Shown piece after piece: positions 1 to 6,006 of a stretch of DNA of 22,678 bases. This stretch comes from a virus: positions 1 through 22,678 of IMG/VR virus record IMGVR_UViG_3300031749_000454; one strand, given 5' to 3'. The notes below the pieces were generated by a model, which saw only the letters and a program-made list of their open reading frames with translations, ran no database searches and was not told where the DNA came from. The position numbers and the translations under genes were made by a program. Within the stretch, counting starts at the first letter, position 1, and every line of letters starts with the position of its first letter.

Positions 1-333
1 AATCACAAAGCCGGTCAGGTAGGGCAGCCCAACGGGGATGCCGTATTGCTTGCTGGTCTGGCGTCCAATCGTCCAGCCCATCCAGCGCCCTGTTGCCGCG
101 TGGATGGCGTCCTGCAGGGTCTTGCCCTCGTCCAGCGCGTTGTGCACGTCGTCGGCAAAGTGCCGACCAAAGCTGCTGTCGAGGAAAGCACGCACCGAGT
201 CGATGGACTGGCCGGTGGCGTTTGAGATGACGGTGCACGCCTGCGGCCATGCGTTGCTGGCCTGCTCCGACATCGCGCCGTAAAAGCCCCAGGTTTCGTT
301 CTGGGTGACGGGGATTGGCGTGGTGGTGCGCAT
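1..333 (-). CDS. Hypothetical accessory protein, 3' end cut by window edge
   Basis: Reading leftward from the ATG at 333, the frame stays open for 111 codons to base 1, so the protein is incomplete at its C-terminus. Visible motifs include ETWGFYGAMSEQA near the N-terminus, then FLDSSFGRHFADDVHNAL, then ATGRWMGWTIGRQTS and GIPVGLPYLTGFV. From memory, small proteins with this ETWGFYG...GRHFADDV...RWMGW...GLPYLTGF pattern are common, function unknown, in proteobacterial genomic islands, plasmids and prophages. I cannot assign an activity. Its ATG overlaps the stop codon of the 36-aa gene upstream (TGATG), so the two are probably translated together. Coding is supported by the long open frame and strong G/C third positions. 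The function is unknown. Confidence 0.75.
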   Translation of the reverse strand, partial: MRTTTPIPVTQNETWGFYGAMSEQASNAWPQACTVISNATGQSIDSVRAFLDSSFGRHFADDVHNALDEGKTLQDAIHAATGRWMGWTIGRQTSKQYGIPVGLPYLTGFVI

Positions 334-443
334 CAAAACGCGAACCCGTTGTAGTAGGCGTTCATCTTGGCGCAGTACAGAGTGGTGTAGCCGGGGGCGC
401 AGTTCTTGCGGGCTTCGGAGAATTTCTTGTAGTAGATGGTCAT
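333..443 (-). CDS. Small hypothetical protein, 36 aa
   Basis: A 36-codon frame begins MTIYYKKFSEARKN and ends NAYYNGFAF. It is preceded by a strong Shine-Dalgarno run (GGAAAGGA, about 7 nt before the ATG) and its stop overlaps the start of the next leftward gene. It is rich in Tyr and Lys, with two Cys, and has no membrane segment. Repeat copy C (466-545) lies 22 nt upstream of its ATG. A 33-codon frame read through that repeat stops in an ATGA overlap with this start. The good ribosome binding site and the coupling to an evidently coding downstream gene make it likely real. I do not recognise the family. Confidence 0.6.
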   Translation of the reverse strand: MTIYYKKFSEARKNCAPGYTTLYCAKMNAYYNGFAF

Positions 444-465
444 TTTGCTGTCCTTTCCTTGCTGC

Positions 466-545
466 GTTGCGATGACTGCATTACCGCGCTTCTGTTGGCA
501 CAAGCCAAGCGTTTGATGCCGTGTCCGAGTGATTCAGTCATGCAC
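466..545 (-). repeat. 80-bp repeat, copy C
   Basis: This 80-bp segment matches 1745-1824 at 78 of 80 positions by direct comparison; the two differences are G/T changes in the middle. It begins and ends with short inverted motifs (ATGACTG near one end, CAGTCAT near the other). It sits 22 nt upstream of the start of the 36-aa leftward gene, the same relative place the other copies occupy. It could be a promoter or operator, a leader sequence, or a small mobile unit. On the minus strand it contains a possible TTGGCT-N19-TAATGC promoter-like pair, which is weak because of the 19-nt spacer. Confidence 0.9.
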
Positions 546-576
546 TCGAGCTTGGCCTCTTGATCGATCTTGCTGA

Positions 577-651
577 TCAGGCGATGCGGTAGACCCGCTC
601 GCCGCCCTGCGGCTTGTCCGACACGATGGCCAGGCCAAGCTTTTTCTTTGC
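577..651 (-). pseudogene. Remnant of a second DUF3489 gene (C-terminal end only)
   Basis: Read leftward, these 24 codons plus stop give AKKKLGLAIVSDKPQGGERV followed by YRIA. This lines up with the last 25 or so residues of the intact DUF3489 protein at 889-1455 (FKKKLGLTITSEKPDGGERI then YKVQG). A stop codon lies immediately upstream in the same frame (652-654), so no full protein can be made. The rest of the second copy is missing. The piece lies between the small frameshifted gene and repeat copy C, consistent with duplication or recombination followed by deletion. The match is visible directly in translation; the history is inferred. Confidence 0.75.
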
Positions 652-677
652 TCATCAGCCAGTTGGGTGATACCAGA

Positions 678-883
678 TCAGTTTGCGAATGGCGGCTCGT
701 GCTTTCTGGCGTATTGCATGCCTTGCGGCGATCCTTGAAAGTCGCCACGGCAGTCCATGGAGCGCCGGGGACTTCGACATACCAGCGCCCATCGTCTGGA
801 TTCCAGGAAATGGCCCAACCATTGACGGAGGGTTGTACGACGGCGGGTTCGGCGCCGTTCATAGTCGGGTAGGTCTTCCGCAT
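678..883 (-). pseudogene. Small hypothetical gene, probably frameshifted
   Basis: The frame opens with MRKTYPTMNG at 883, five bases below the DUF3489 stop, with GGGTGA as a possible ribosome site. It contains VNGWAISWNPDDGRWYVEV and AVATFKDRRKA. Near 720 the sensible reading seems to jump frame: the continuation MQYARKHEPPFAN and a stop at 678 lie in another frame and fit well after FKDRRKA, as if one base had been lost. Without the shift, the original frame runs on to 440 through the DUF3489 remnant and repeat C in frames that do not look coding. The N-terminal part looks genuine (clean composition, Trp-rich motif). The family is not recognised. A sequencing error rather than a mutation is possible. 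Confidence 0.5.
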
Positions 884-888
884 GGTGA

Positions 889-1455
889 TCACCCCTGCAC
901 CTTGTAGATGCGCTCGCCGCCATCGGGTTTTTCCGAGGTGATGGTGAGCCCGAGCTTCTTCTTGAACGCTCCGGCGAAGGTGCCGCGCACCGTATGGGCC
1001 TGCCAGCCGGTGGCGGTGCAAATCTGGCCGATGGTTGCGCCCTCGGGGCGTTGCAGCATCCGGATCACTTCGGCCTGCTTGCTGTTGTTGCGGGTGCGTG
1101 GCTTGACCCACGTTGCTTCGGCGGCGGTCACGGCGACCTCCATTTCGGGATCGCCTGCGGTGGTTTGCATCCCTTCAGCGTTGGCGATGATCTGGTCGAG
1201 ATGGGCTTGGAATCGACCGATACGCTTCTTGTTGGCGCCGGGTCGCGCCATACCCATGGCATCAAAGCCCTCGGCGGCGATGCACCAGCCCTCGCCATCG
1301 GGCGCGATGAGGGCGCGCTTGAACAGGCCTTCCAGCACCTTCTTGCGCGCGCCCCCCTTGATGTGGTCGGGGAACCAGAGGATCTTGCCGCCGCTGGTGT
1401 GGATGGCCTTGGCCAGGATGGCGTGCTGGGCCGGGGTGAGCTGCGTGGTGGTCAT
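889..1455 (-). CDS. DUF3489 domain protein, 188 aa
   Basis: A leftward gene with an AAGGAG ribosome site before the ATG at 1455. Residues 1-70 resemble a small winged-helix-like unit (AQHAILAKAIHTSGGKILWF, then KVLEGLFKRALI). A polar linker follows. Residues 122-187 match DUF3489: KQAEVIRMLQRPEGATIGQI, ATGWQAHTVRGTFAGAFKKK, then LGLTITSEKPDGGERIYKV. The domain looks like a helix-turn-helix DNA-binding fold, so a regulatory role is plausible but unproven. Such proteins are frequent in proteobacterial phages and islands. Repeat copy B lies 26 nt upstream of the start. A C-terminal remnant of a second copy lies at 577-651. Confidence 0.9.
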   Translation of the reverse strand: MTTTQLTPAQHAILAKAIHTSGGKILWFPDHIKGGARKKVLEGLFKRALIAPDGEGWCIAAEGFDAMGMARPGANKKRIGRFQAHLDQIIANAEGMQTTAGDPEMEVAVTAAEATWVKPRTRNNSKQAEVIRMLQRPEGATIGQICTATGWQAHTVRGTFAGAFKKKLGLTITSEKPDGGERIYKVQG

Positions 1456-1481
1456 GGGATGCTCCTTCGTGGTGGTTTATG

Positions 1482-1521
1482 GTGATTGCATGACCGCGCT
1501 GTCTGCGAGAGAAGCCAAGCG
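1482..1521 (-). repeat. Diverged repeat, copy B (core)
   Basis: This 40-bp stretch lines up without gaps with the first half of copies A and C at about 29 of 40 positions. The conserved blocks are TGCAT, ACCGCGCT and AAGCCAAGCG. It lies 26 nt upstream of the DUF3489 start, equivalent to where copies A and C lie before their genes. The promoter-like TTGGCT block and the TCATGC block keep the same 19-nt spacing as in the other copies. The positional agreement is the main argument that this is a real third copy. Confidence 0.65.
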
Positions 1522-1536
1522 CGTTCCGCTTCGATT

Positions 1537-1725
1537 TCAGGTCTGTTTGGCGGCCTGAAGGCCGGCTTCATAGGCCGCTATCAGGGCGCTCTTGACACCC
1601 CAGACGCTGACCTCGTGGAAGTCCAGGCTGTCTGCGTGGCGGGTTTGCAGGGTGTCGATGAACAGGTGGTTCAGCGCGATCTGCTCGAGCAAGGTTTCAA
1701 GTGCTTTGTCGGCTTGCTTGTGCAT
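1537..1725 (-). CDS. DUF6900-like small protein, 62 aa
   Basis: The start is taken at MHKQADKALETLLEQIA (ATG at 1725), which has CGGAG about 8 nt upstream; a longer frame to 1782 would run into the repeat and lacks a better site. The body NHLFIDTLQTRHADSLDFHE followed by VSVWGVKSALIAAYEAG strongly recalls the DUF6900 pattern (a LFIPTLETRNSDRLDFHDVAV-type motif from memory). It appears to be a small helical protein without signal or membrane segment. These are common in plasmids, islands and phages; the function is unknown. It is the first gene of the leftward cluster and diverges from the small terminase gene. Confidence 0.8.
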   Translation of the reverse strand: MHKQADKALETLLEQIALNHLFIDTLQTRHADSLDFHEVSVWGVKSALIAAYEAGLQAAKQT

Positions 1726-1744
1726 GGTGTAACTCCGTGGTGGT

Positions 1745-1824
1745 GTTGCGATGACTGCATTACCGCGCTGCTGTGGGCACAAGCCAAGCGTTTGATGCCG
1801 TGTCCGAGTGATTCAGTCATGCAC
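1745..1824 (-). repeat. 80-bp repeat, copy A, in the divergent intergenic region
   Basis: Identical to 466-545 except at two positions. It fills most of the 122-bp gap between the divergent DUF6900-like and small terminase genes, ending 19 nt before the former. The internal ends carry ATGACTG and CAGTCAT as an inverted pair. Just outside, TGCAC-GAT-GTGCA (1820-1832) forms a perfect 5-bp dyad that could be an operator. Because lambda-type phages carry cos and terminase-binding sites just upstream of the small terminase gene, a packaging role is an alternative for this copy. No cos sequence is recognised. Confidence 0.9.
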
Positions 1825-1847
1825 GATGTGCAACACCAATTCATCTG

Positions 1848-2369
1848 ATGGGACTGTCGATTCGCGCCTACGCGCGCCACCGCGGTGTGACCGAATCCGC
1901 CGTGCGCAAAGCCATCGCCACAGGGCGCATCACGCCGCAAGTCGATGGCCTGATCGATGCCGACAGCGCCGACGCGCAGTGGGCGCGCAACACCGCGCCG
2001 CCGCGCATGGGGGCTGGCGCACGGACTGCGGCGTCCACTGCGTCACAACACATGGACGCCCAGTCGTTGCCCGCAGGGGGCGGCACATCCTTGCTGCAGG
2101 CGCGCACGGTCAATGAGGTGCTCAAGGCCAAGATCAGGCAAGTCGATCTGGCCGAGCGCAAGGAGGCGCTGATCGACCGCGCCAAGACGCTGGCGCAAGT
2201 GTTCAAGCTGGCCCGCACGGAACGCGACGCCTGGCTGAACTGGCCCGCACGGATCGCGCCCAGGATGGCCGCCGATCTGGCTGTGGACGAACACAGCTTG
2301 CACCAGGCGATTGACGCCGCCGTGCGCGAGCACTTGCAGGAACTTGGCGATCTCAAGGTGGATCTGTGA
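1848..2369 (+). CDS. Phage terminase small subunit (Nu1-like)
   Basis: A 173-aa protein whose N-terminus (SIRAYARHRGVTESAVRKAI, then ATGRITPQVDG) is a helix-turn-helix typical of terminase small subunits that bind the packaging site. A low-complexity linker follows, and then a charged helical region (LKAKIRQVDLAERKEALIDR and beyond) for oligomerisation and contact with the large subunit. This is the same layout as lambda Nu1 and related proteins. The assignment rests on this layout plus its place directly before GpA. The ATG at 1848 lacks an obvious Shine-Dalgarno sequence. Its stop overlaps the GTG start of the large terminase, indicating coupling. Confidence 0.85.
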   Translation: MGLSIRAYARHRGVTESAVRKAIATGRITPQVDGLIDADSADAQWARNTAPPRMGAGARTAASTASQHMDAQSLPAGGGTSLLQARTVNEVLKAKIRQVDLAERKEALIDRAKTLAQVFKLARTERDAWLNWPARIAPRMAADLAVDEHSLHQAIDAAVREHLQELGDLKVDL

Positions 2370-4309
2370 TCGAGGACGATTTTGACGGCGCAAACGATGT
2401 CGCGCTGGCCTGGCGACAAGGGATGACCCCCGATCCGCTGCTCACCGTGTCGGAATGGGCCGACCAGCACCGCCTGCTCTCGACCAAGGAATCGGCCGAG
2501 CCTGGGCGCTGGCGCACCCGCCGCACACCGTACTTGCGCGAGATCATGGACTGCATGTCACCCACCTCCCCAGTGGAGCGCGTGGTGGTGATGAAGGGCG
2601 CGCAGGTCGGCGGCACCGAGCTGGGGCTGAACTGGGTCGGCTACGCCATCCACCACGCGCCCGGGCCGATGATGATCGTCTGGCCCACCACCGAGATGGC
2701 GCAGCGCAACTCCAAGCACCGCATCGACCCCTTGATCGAGGAGTCGCCCGTGCTGCGCGAGATCATCGCCCCGGCCCGCAGCCGAGATTCCGGCAACACC
2801 GTGCTGATGAAGGAGTTTCGCGGCGGCGTGCTGGTGATGACCGGCGCCAACAGCGCGGTCGGCCTGCGCTCCATGCCGGTGCGCTACCTCTTCCTGGACG
2901 AAGTGGACGCCTACCCGCTGGACGTGGACGGCGAAGGCGATGCAATCAACCTGGCCGAAGCTCGCACGCGCACATTCGCTCGGCGCAAGATTCTGCTGGT
3001 GTCCACGCCGACGATTGCCGGGGCGTCGATCATCGAGCGCGAGTACGAGGCGTCCGACCAGCGGCGCTACTGCGTGCCCTGCCCGCATTGTGGGCACATG
3101 CAATGGCTGCGCTTCGAGCAGTTGCGCTGGGAGCGCGGCCAGCCGGAGACGGCGACTTACGTGTGCGCGTCATGCGGCGCGCTGATTGCCGAGCACCACA
3201 AGCCATGGATGCTCGACCACGGCGAGTGGGTTGCCCAGGCACAGAGCAAGACAGCCGGGTTTCACCTCTCAAGCCTGTACAGCCCGTGGCGAAAGTGGAG
3301 CGAGGTGGCCGCATCCTGGGAGAAAGCATCGATGTCCGAATCCAAGTCGGCAGCCACGATCAAGACGTTCAAGAACACCGAGCTTGGCGAGACATGGGTT
3401 GAGCAAGGCGAGGCGCCCGACTGGCAACGCCTGCTCGAACGCCTGGAGGACTACTCCGGCGTGACTGGTGGCGTGCTGCTGCTCACCGCAGGCGCCGACG
3501 TGCAGAAGGATCGCATCGAGGTGTCGGTGTGGGGCTGGGGTTTCAGGCGCATGGCCTGGCTGATCGAGCACCGCGTGTGCATGGGCGACACGGCAAGCGA
3601 TTCCCCTTGGGCGCAGTTGCAGGATGTGCTGGCGCAGACCTGGATGCATGCCGGTGGCGCCATGCTGCGGCTGTCGGCCCTGGCGGTGGACAGCGGCTAC
3701 AACACCCAGACGGTGTACGACTGGTCGCGTCGGGTGCGCGACAGCCGCGTGCTGGTGGTCAAGGGCTTGTCTCGCGGCGCGGCGCTGATCGGCACGCCAA
3801 CATCCATCGACGTGGCCGCCAACGGCAAACGCCTGCGGCGCGGTGTCAAGGTGTTCCCTGTAGTCGGCGCCATCGCCAAGCAGGAGCTGTATGACAACCT
3901 GCGCAAGACGCCCGATGTGGACGCAGACGGAACCACGGTCTACCCGGCAGGCTACGTTCACCTTCCGCGCATTGATGCCGAGTGGCTGCAGCAGCTCACC
4001 GCCGAGCAGTTGGTGACCCGCCGCAACCGCAACGGCTTTGCGGTGCGCGAGTGGCAGAAGATGCGCGAACGCAACGAAGCGCTGGACTGCTACGTCTACG
4101 CCCGCGCAGCCGCCGCCCATCTCGGCCTGGATCGCTTCGACGAGCACCACTGGGCGCGGTTGCAGCAACAGATCGCGCCGAACACCGAGTTACCCCAGCA
4201 GACTGCGCCGCAGCCCGCCCCTGTTGTCCAACCGGTCACCACACAGCCCGTGGCGGCCTCCACCCCACCGCAACGACGGCGCGTGATCCGCAGCCGCTGG
4301 ATGAGCTAA
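2366..4309 (+). CDS. Phage terminase large subunit, GpA family
   Basis: A 647-aa packaging motor and nuclease that cuts concatemeric DNA and pumps it into the prohead. The N-terminal ATPase carries the Walker A-like VVVMKGAQVGGTELGLN (about residues 73-89) and Walker B YLFLDEVD (174-181, acidic pair D178/E179). A zinc-ribbon-like insert follows with CPHC (239-242) and CASC (267-270). The C-terminal nuclease part shows LTAGADVQKDRIEVSVWGWG (candidate metal ligand D378) and ALAVDSGYNTQ (D442). The last 40 residues are Pro/Gln-rich. The length matches lambda gpA (641 aa). The start is GTG at 2366, overlapping the small terminase stop by 4 nt. Confidence 0.97.
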   Translation: MIEDDFDGANDVALAWRQGMTPDPLLTVSEWADQHRLLSTKESAEPGRWRTRRTPYLREIMDCMSPTSPVERVVVMKGAQVGGTELGLNWVGYAIHHAPGPMMIVWPTTEMAQRNSKHRIDPLIEESPVLREIIAPARSRDSGNTVLMKEFRGGVLVMTGANSAVGLRSMPVRYLFLDEVDAYPLDVDGEGDAINLAEARTRTFARRKILLVSTPTIAGASIIEREYEASDQRRYCVPCPHCGHMQWLRFEQLRWERGQPETATYVCASCGALIAEHHKPWMLDHGEWVAQAQSKTAGFHLSSLYSPWRKWSEVAASWEKASMSESKSAATIKTFKNTELGETWVEQGEAPDWQRLLERLEDYSGVTGGVLLLTAGADVQKDRIEVSVWGWGFRRMAWLIEHRVCMGDTASDSPWAQLQDVLAQTWMHAGGAMLRLSALAVDSGYNTQTVYDWSRRVRDSRVLVVKGLSRGAALIGTPTSIDVAANGKRLRRGVKVFPVVGAIAKQELYDNLRKTPDVDADGTTVYPAGYVHLPRIDAEWLQQLTAEQLVTRRNRNGFAVREWQKMRERNEALDCYVYARAAAAHLGLDRFDEHHWARLQQQIAPNTELPQQTAPQPAPVVQPVTTQPVAASTPPQRRRVIRSRWMS

Positions 4310-4516
4310 ATGAGCTACACCGCAGACCAACTCAGCGCCTTGCAGAACGCGCTCGCCCGTGGAGAAAAGCGCGTGACCTTTGGCGACAAGACCGTGGAGT
4401 ACCGCAGCGTGTCCGAGATCAAGGATGCGATTGCCACGATCCAGCGCAGCCTGAATCAAAGCGCAGGGCAGACGCCCGCGCGGCAGATTCGCATCAACAC
4501 CCATAAGGGATTCTGA
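4310..4516 (+). CDS. gpW-like head-tail joining protein
   Basis: A 68-aa protein starting immediately after the terminase stop (TAAATG) and overlapping the portal start by one base. The sequence LQNALARGEKRVTFGDKTVE followed by YRSVSEIKDAIATIQRSL fits the gpW pattern: helix, beta-hairpin around KRVTFGDKTVEY, then a second helix. In lambda, gpW binds below the portal after packaging and stabilises the filled head. Both size and position (between terminase and portal) match. Confidence 0.9.
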   Translation: MSYTADQLSALQNALARGEKRVTFGDKTVEYRSVSEIKDAIATIQRSLNQSAGQTPARQIRINTHKGF

Positions 4517-6006
4517 TGGGCTTCATGCAGACATTACGCCGCCGCTTGTTCGGCGGCAGTCCCCTCTATGACGCAGCAGGCGCAGGACGCCGCAGCCGAT
4601 CCTGGGTGGTCGGCAAGGTCGGGGCCGTCACAGCCCTTGCATGGTCGCAGGACAACCTGCGCGCCAAGAGCCGCGACGCCGTGCGCAAGAACACCTGGGC
4701 GGCAGCAGGCATCGAGGCCTTCGTCGCCAACGCCATCGGCACCGGCATCAAACCGCAGTCGATGGTGCAAGACGCCGCATTGCGCGAAGCCATTCACAGC
4801 CTGTGGTGGGACTGGTGCGAGGAAGCCGACGCCGCAGGGCTGACCGATTTCTACGGCCTGCAGGCGCTGGCCACACGCTCCATGCTCGAAGGCGGCGAGT
4901 GCTTTGTGCGCCTGCGCAGCCGCCGCCCGCAAGACATGGACACCGTGCCCATGCAGGTGCAGCTGCTCGAGTCCGAGCATGTGCCCATCACCTACAACGC
5001 CCTGGCCGACAACGGCAACTCCATCCGCTGCGGCATCGAGTTCGACGCCATCGGTCGGCGCGTGGCCTACTGGATGTACCCGGTGCATCCCGACGATCCG
5101 CTGGCCGCGCCCATGTCGGGCAGCGGCGCCGGTCTGAGCGAGCTGGTGCGCGTGCCAGCCGCCGAAGTGCTGCACCTGTTTCGCCCGCTGCGTCCTGGGC
5201 AGATTCGCGGTGAGCCGTGGTTGGCCCGCGCCCTGGTCAAGCTGCATGAGCTCGACCAGTACGACGATGCCGAGCTGGTGCGCAAGAAGACCGCGGCGAT
5301 GTTCGCCGGATTCATCCGCCGCGACAGCCCGGAGGATCGGCTGCTGGGCGAGACCAGCGACACAGGCGGCGGGCTGGTGGCCGGCATGGAGCCGGGCACC
5401 ATTCAGATTCTCGAACCCGGCGAGGACATCAGCTTCACCCAGCCCAGCGATGTGGGCGGCAGCTATGGCGAGTTCATGCGCCAGCAGTTCAGGGCTGTGG
5501 CCGCGGCGATGGGCGTCACCTACGAGATGCTCACCGGCGACCTCACGCAAGTGAACTACTCCTCCATCCGCGCCGGTCTGCTGGAGTTCCGCCGCCGCTG
5601 CGAGGCGATACAAGACCATGTGATCGTGCACCAACTCTGCCGCCCGGTGTGGCGTGCCTGGATGGATGCCGCCGTGCTGGCTGGCCTGCTCGACATGCCG
5701 GGATACACCCGGCGCAAACGTGACTATCGCGCGGCCAAGTGGATCGCGCAGGGCTGGCAATGGGTCGATCCGCTCAAGGAGATCAACGCGCAGAAAGCCG
5801 CCATCCGTGCCGGTTTGCTCAGTCGCGCGCAGGCCGTATCCGCCAGCGGTTACGACGTGGAAGACATGGACGCAGAGATCGCCTCAGACAACCAGCGGGC
5901 CGATGGATATGGGCTGGTGTTCGATTCCGATCCACGCCATGACCAGCCCGCGCAAACACAGGACAACACCCATCCCGTGCAACCACAGGACAACACCCAG
6001 CCATGA
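4516..6006 (+). CDS. Phage portal protein, lambda gpB family
   Basis: A 496-aa protein forming the dodecameric portal ring at one head vertex. Diagnostic stretches are YDAAGAGRRSRSWV (18-31), NLRAKSRDAVRKNTWAAAGI (47-66) and NAIGTGIKPQS (72-82). Others are SMLEGGECFVRL, a LHLFRPLRPGQIRGEPWLAR-type segment, and GVTYEMLTGDLTQVNYSSIR near residue 340, all typical of this family. The C-terminal tail is Asp/Gln/Pro-rich and includes a duplicated 16-bp DNA segment (5957-5972 and 5984-5999). The gene starts within the gpW stop codon region and overlaps the protease start by 4 nt (ATGA). Confidence 0.97.
   Translation: MGFMQTLRRRLFGGSPLYDAAGAGRRSRSWVVGKVGAVTALAWSQDNLRAKSRDAVRKNTWAAAGIEAFVANAIGTGIKPQSMVQDAALREAIHSLWWDWCEEADAAGLTDFYGLQALATRSMLEGGECFVRLRSRRPQDMDTVPMQVQLLESEHVPITYNALADNGNSIRCGIEFDAIGRRVAYWMYPVHPDDPLAAPMSGSGAGLSELVRVPAAEVLHLFRPLRPGQIRGEPWLARALVKLHELDQYDDAELVRKKTAAMFAGFIRRDSPEDRLLGETSDTGGGLVAGMEPGTIQILEPGEDISFTQPSDVGGSYGEFMRQQFRAVAAAMGVTYEMLTGDLTQVNYSSIRAGLLEFRRRCEAIQDHVIVHQLCRPVWRAWMDAAVLAGLLDMPGYTRRKRDYRAAKWIAQGWQWVDPLKEINAQKAAIRAGLLSRAQAVSASGYDVEDMDAEIASDNQRADGYGLVFDSDPRHDQPAQTQDNTHPVQPQDNTQP

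Noticed and set aside
440-1111. A 223-codon minus-strand frame crossing several small genes
   Set aside because: It runs in the wrong frame through the DUF3489 gene and remnant. Only its part from 883 downward contains the start of the small frameshifted gene.
466-1824. The repeats as a CRISPR array
   Set aside because: There are only three copies, far apart, with genes between them and no uniform spacers.
38-1848. Plus-strand frames over the left edge (for example 908-1558 and 994-1485)
   Set aside because: They mirror the leftward genes that have ribosome sites and recognisable domains. Their protein text looks like an antisense shadow.
4534-5760. A 408-codon minus-strand frame opposite the portal
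   Set aside because: Another antisense shadow of a strongly supported gene.
5957-5999. A 16-bp direct repeat near the portal 3' end
   Set aside because: Only two copies inside a low-complexity Asp/Gln/Pro tail; most likely simple slippage with no regulatory meaning.
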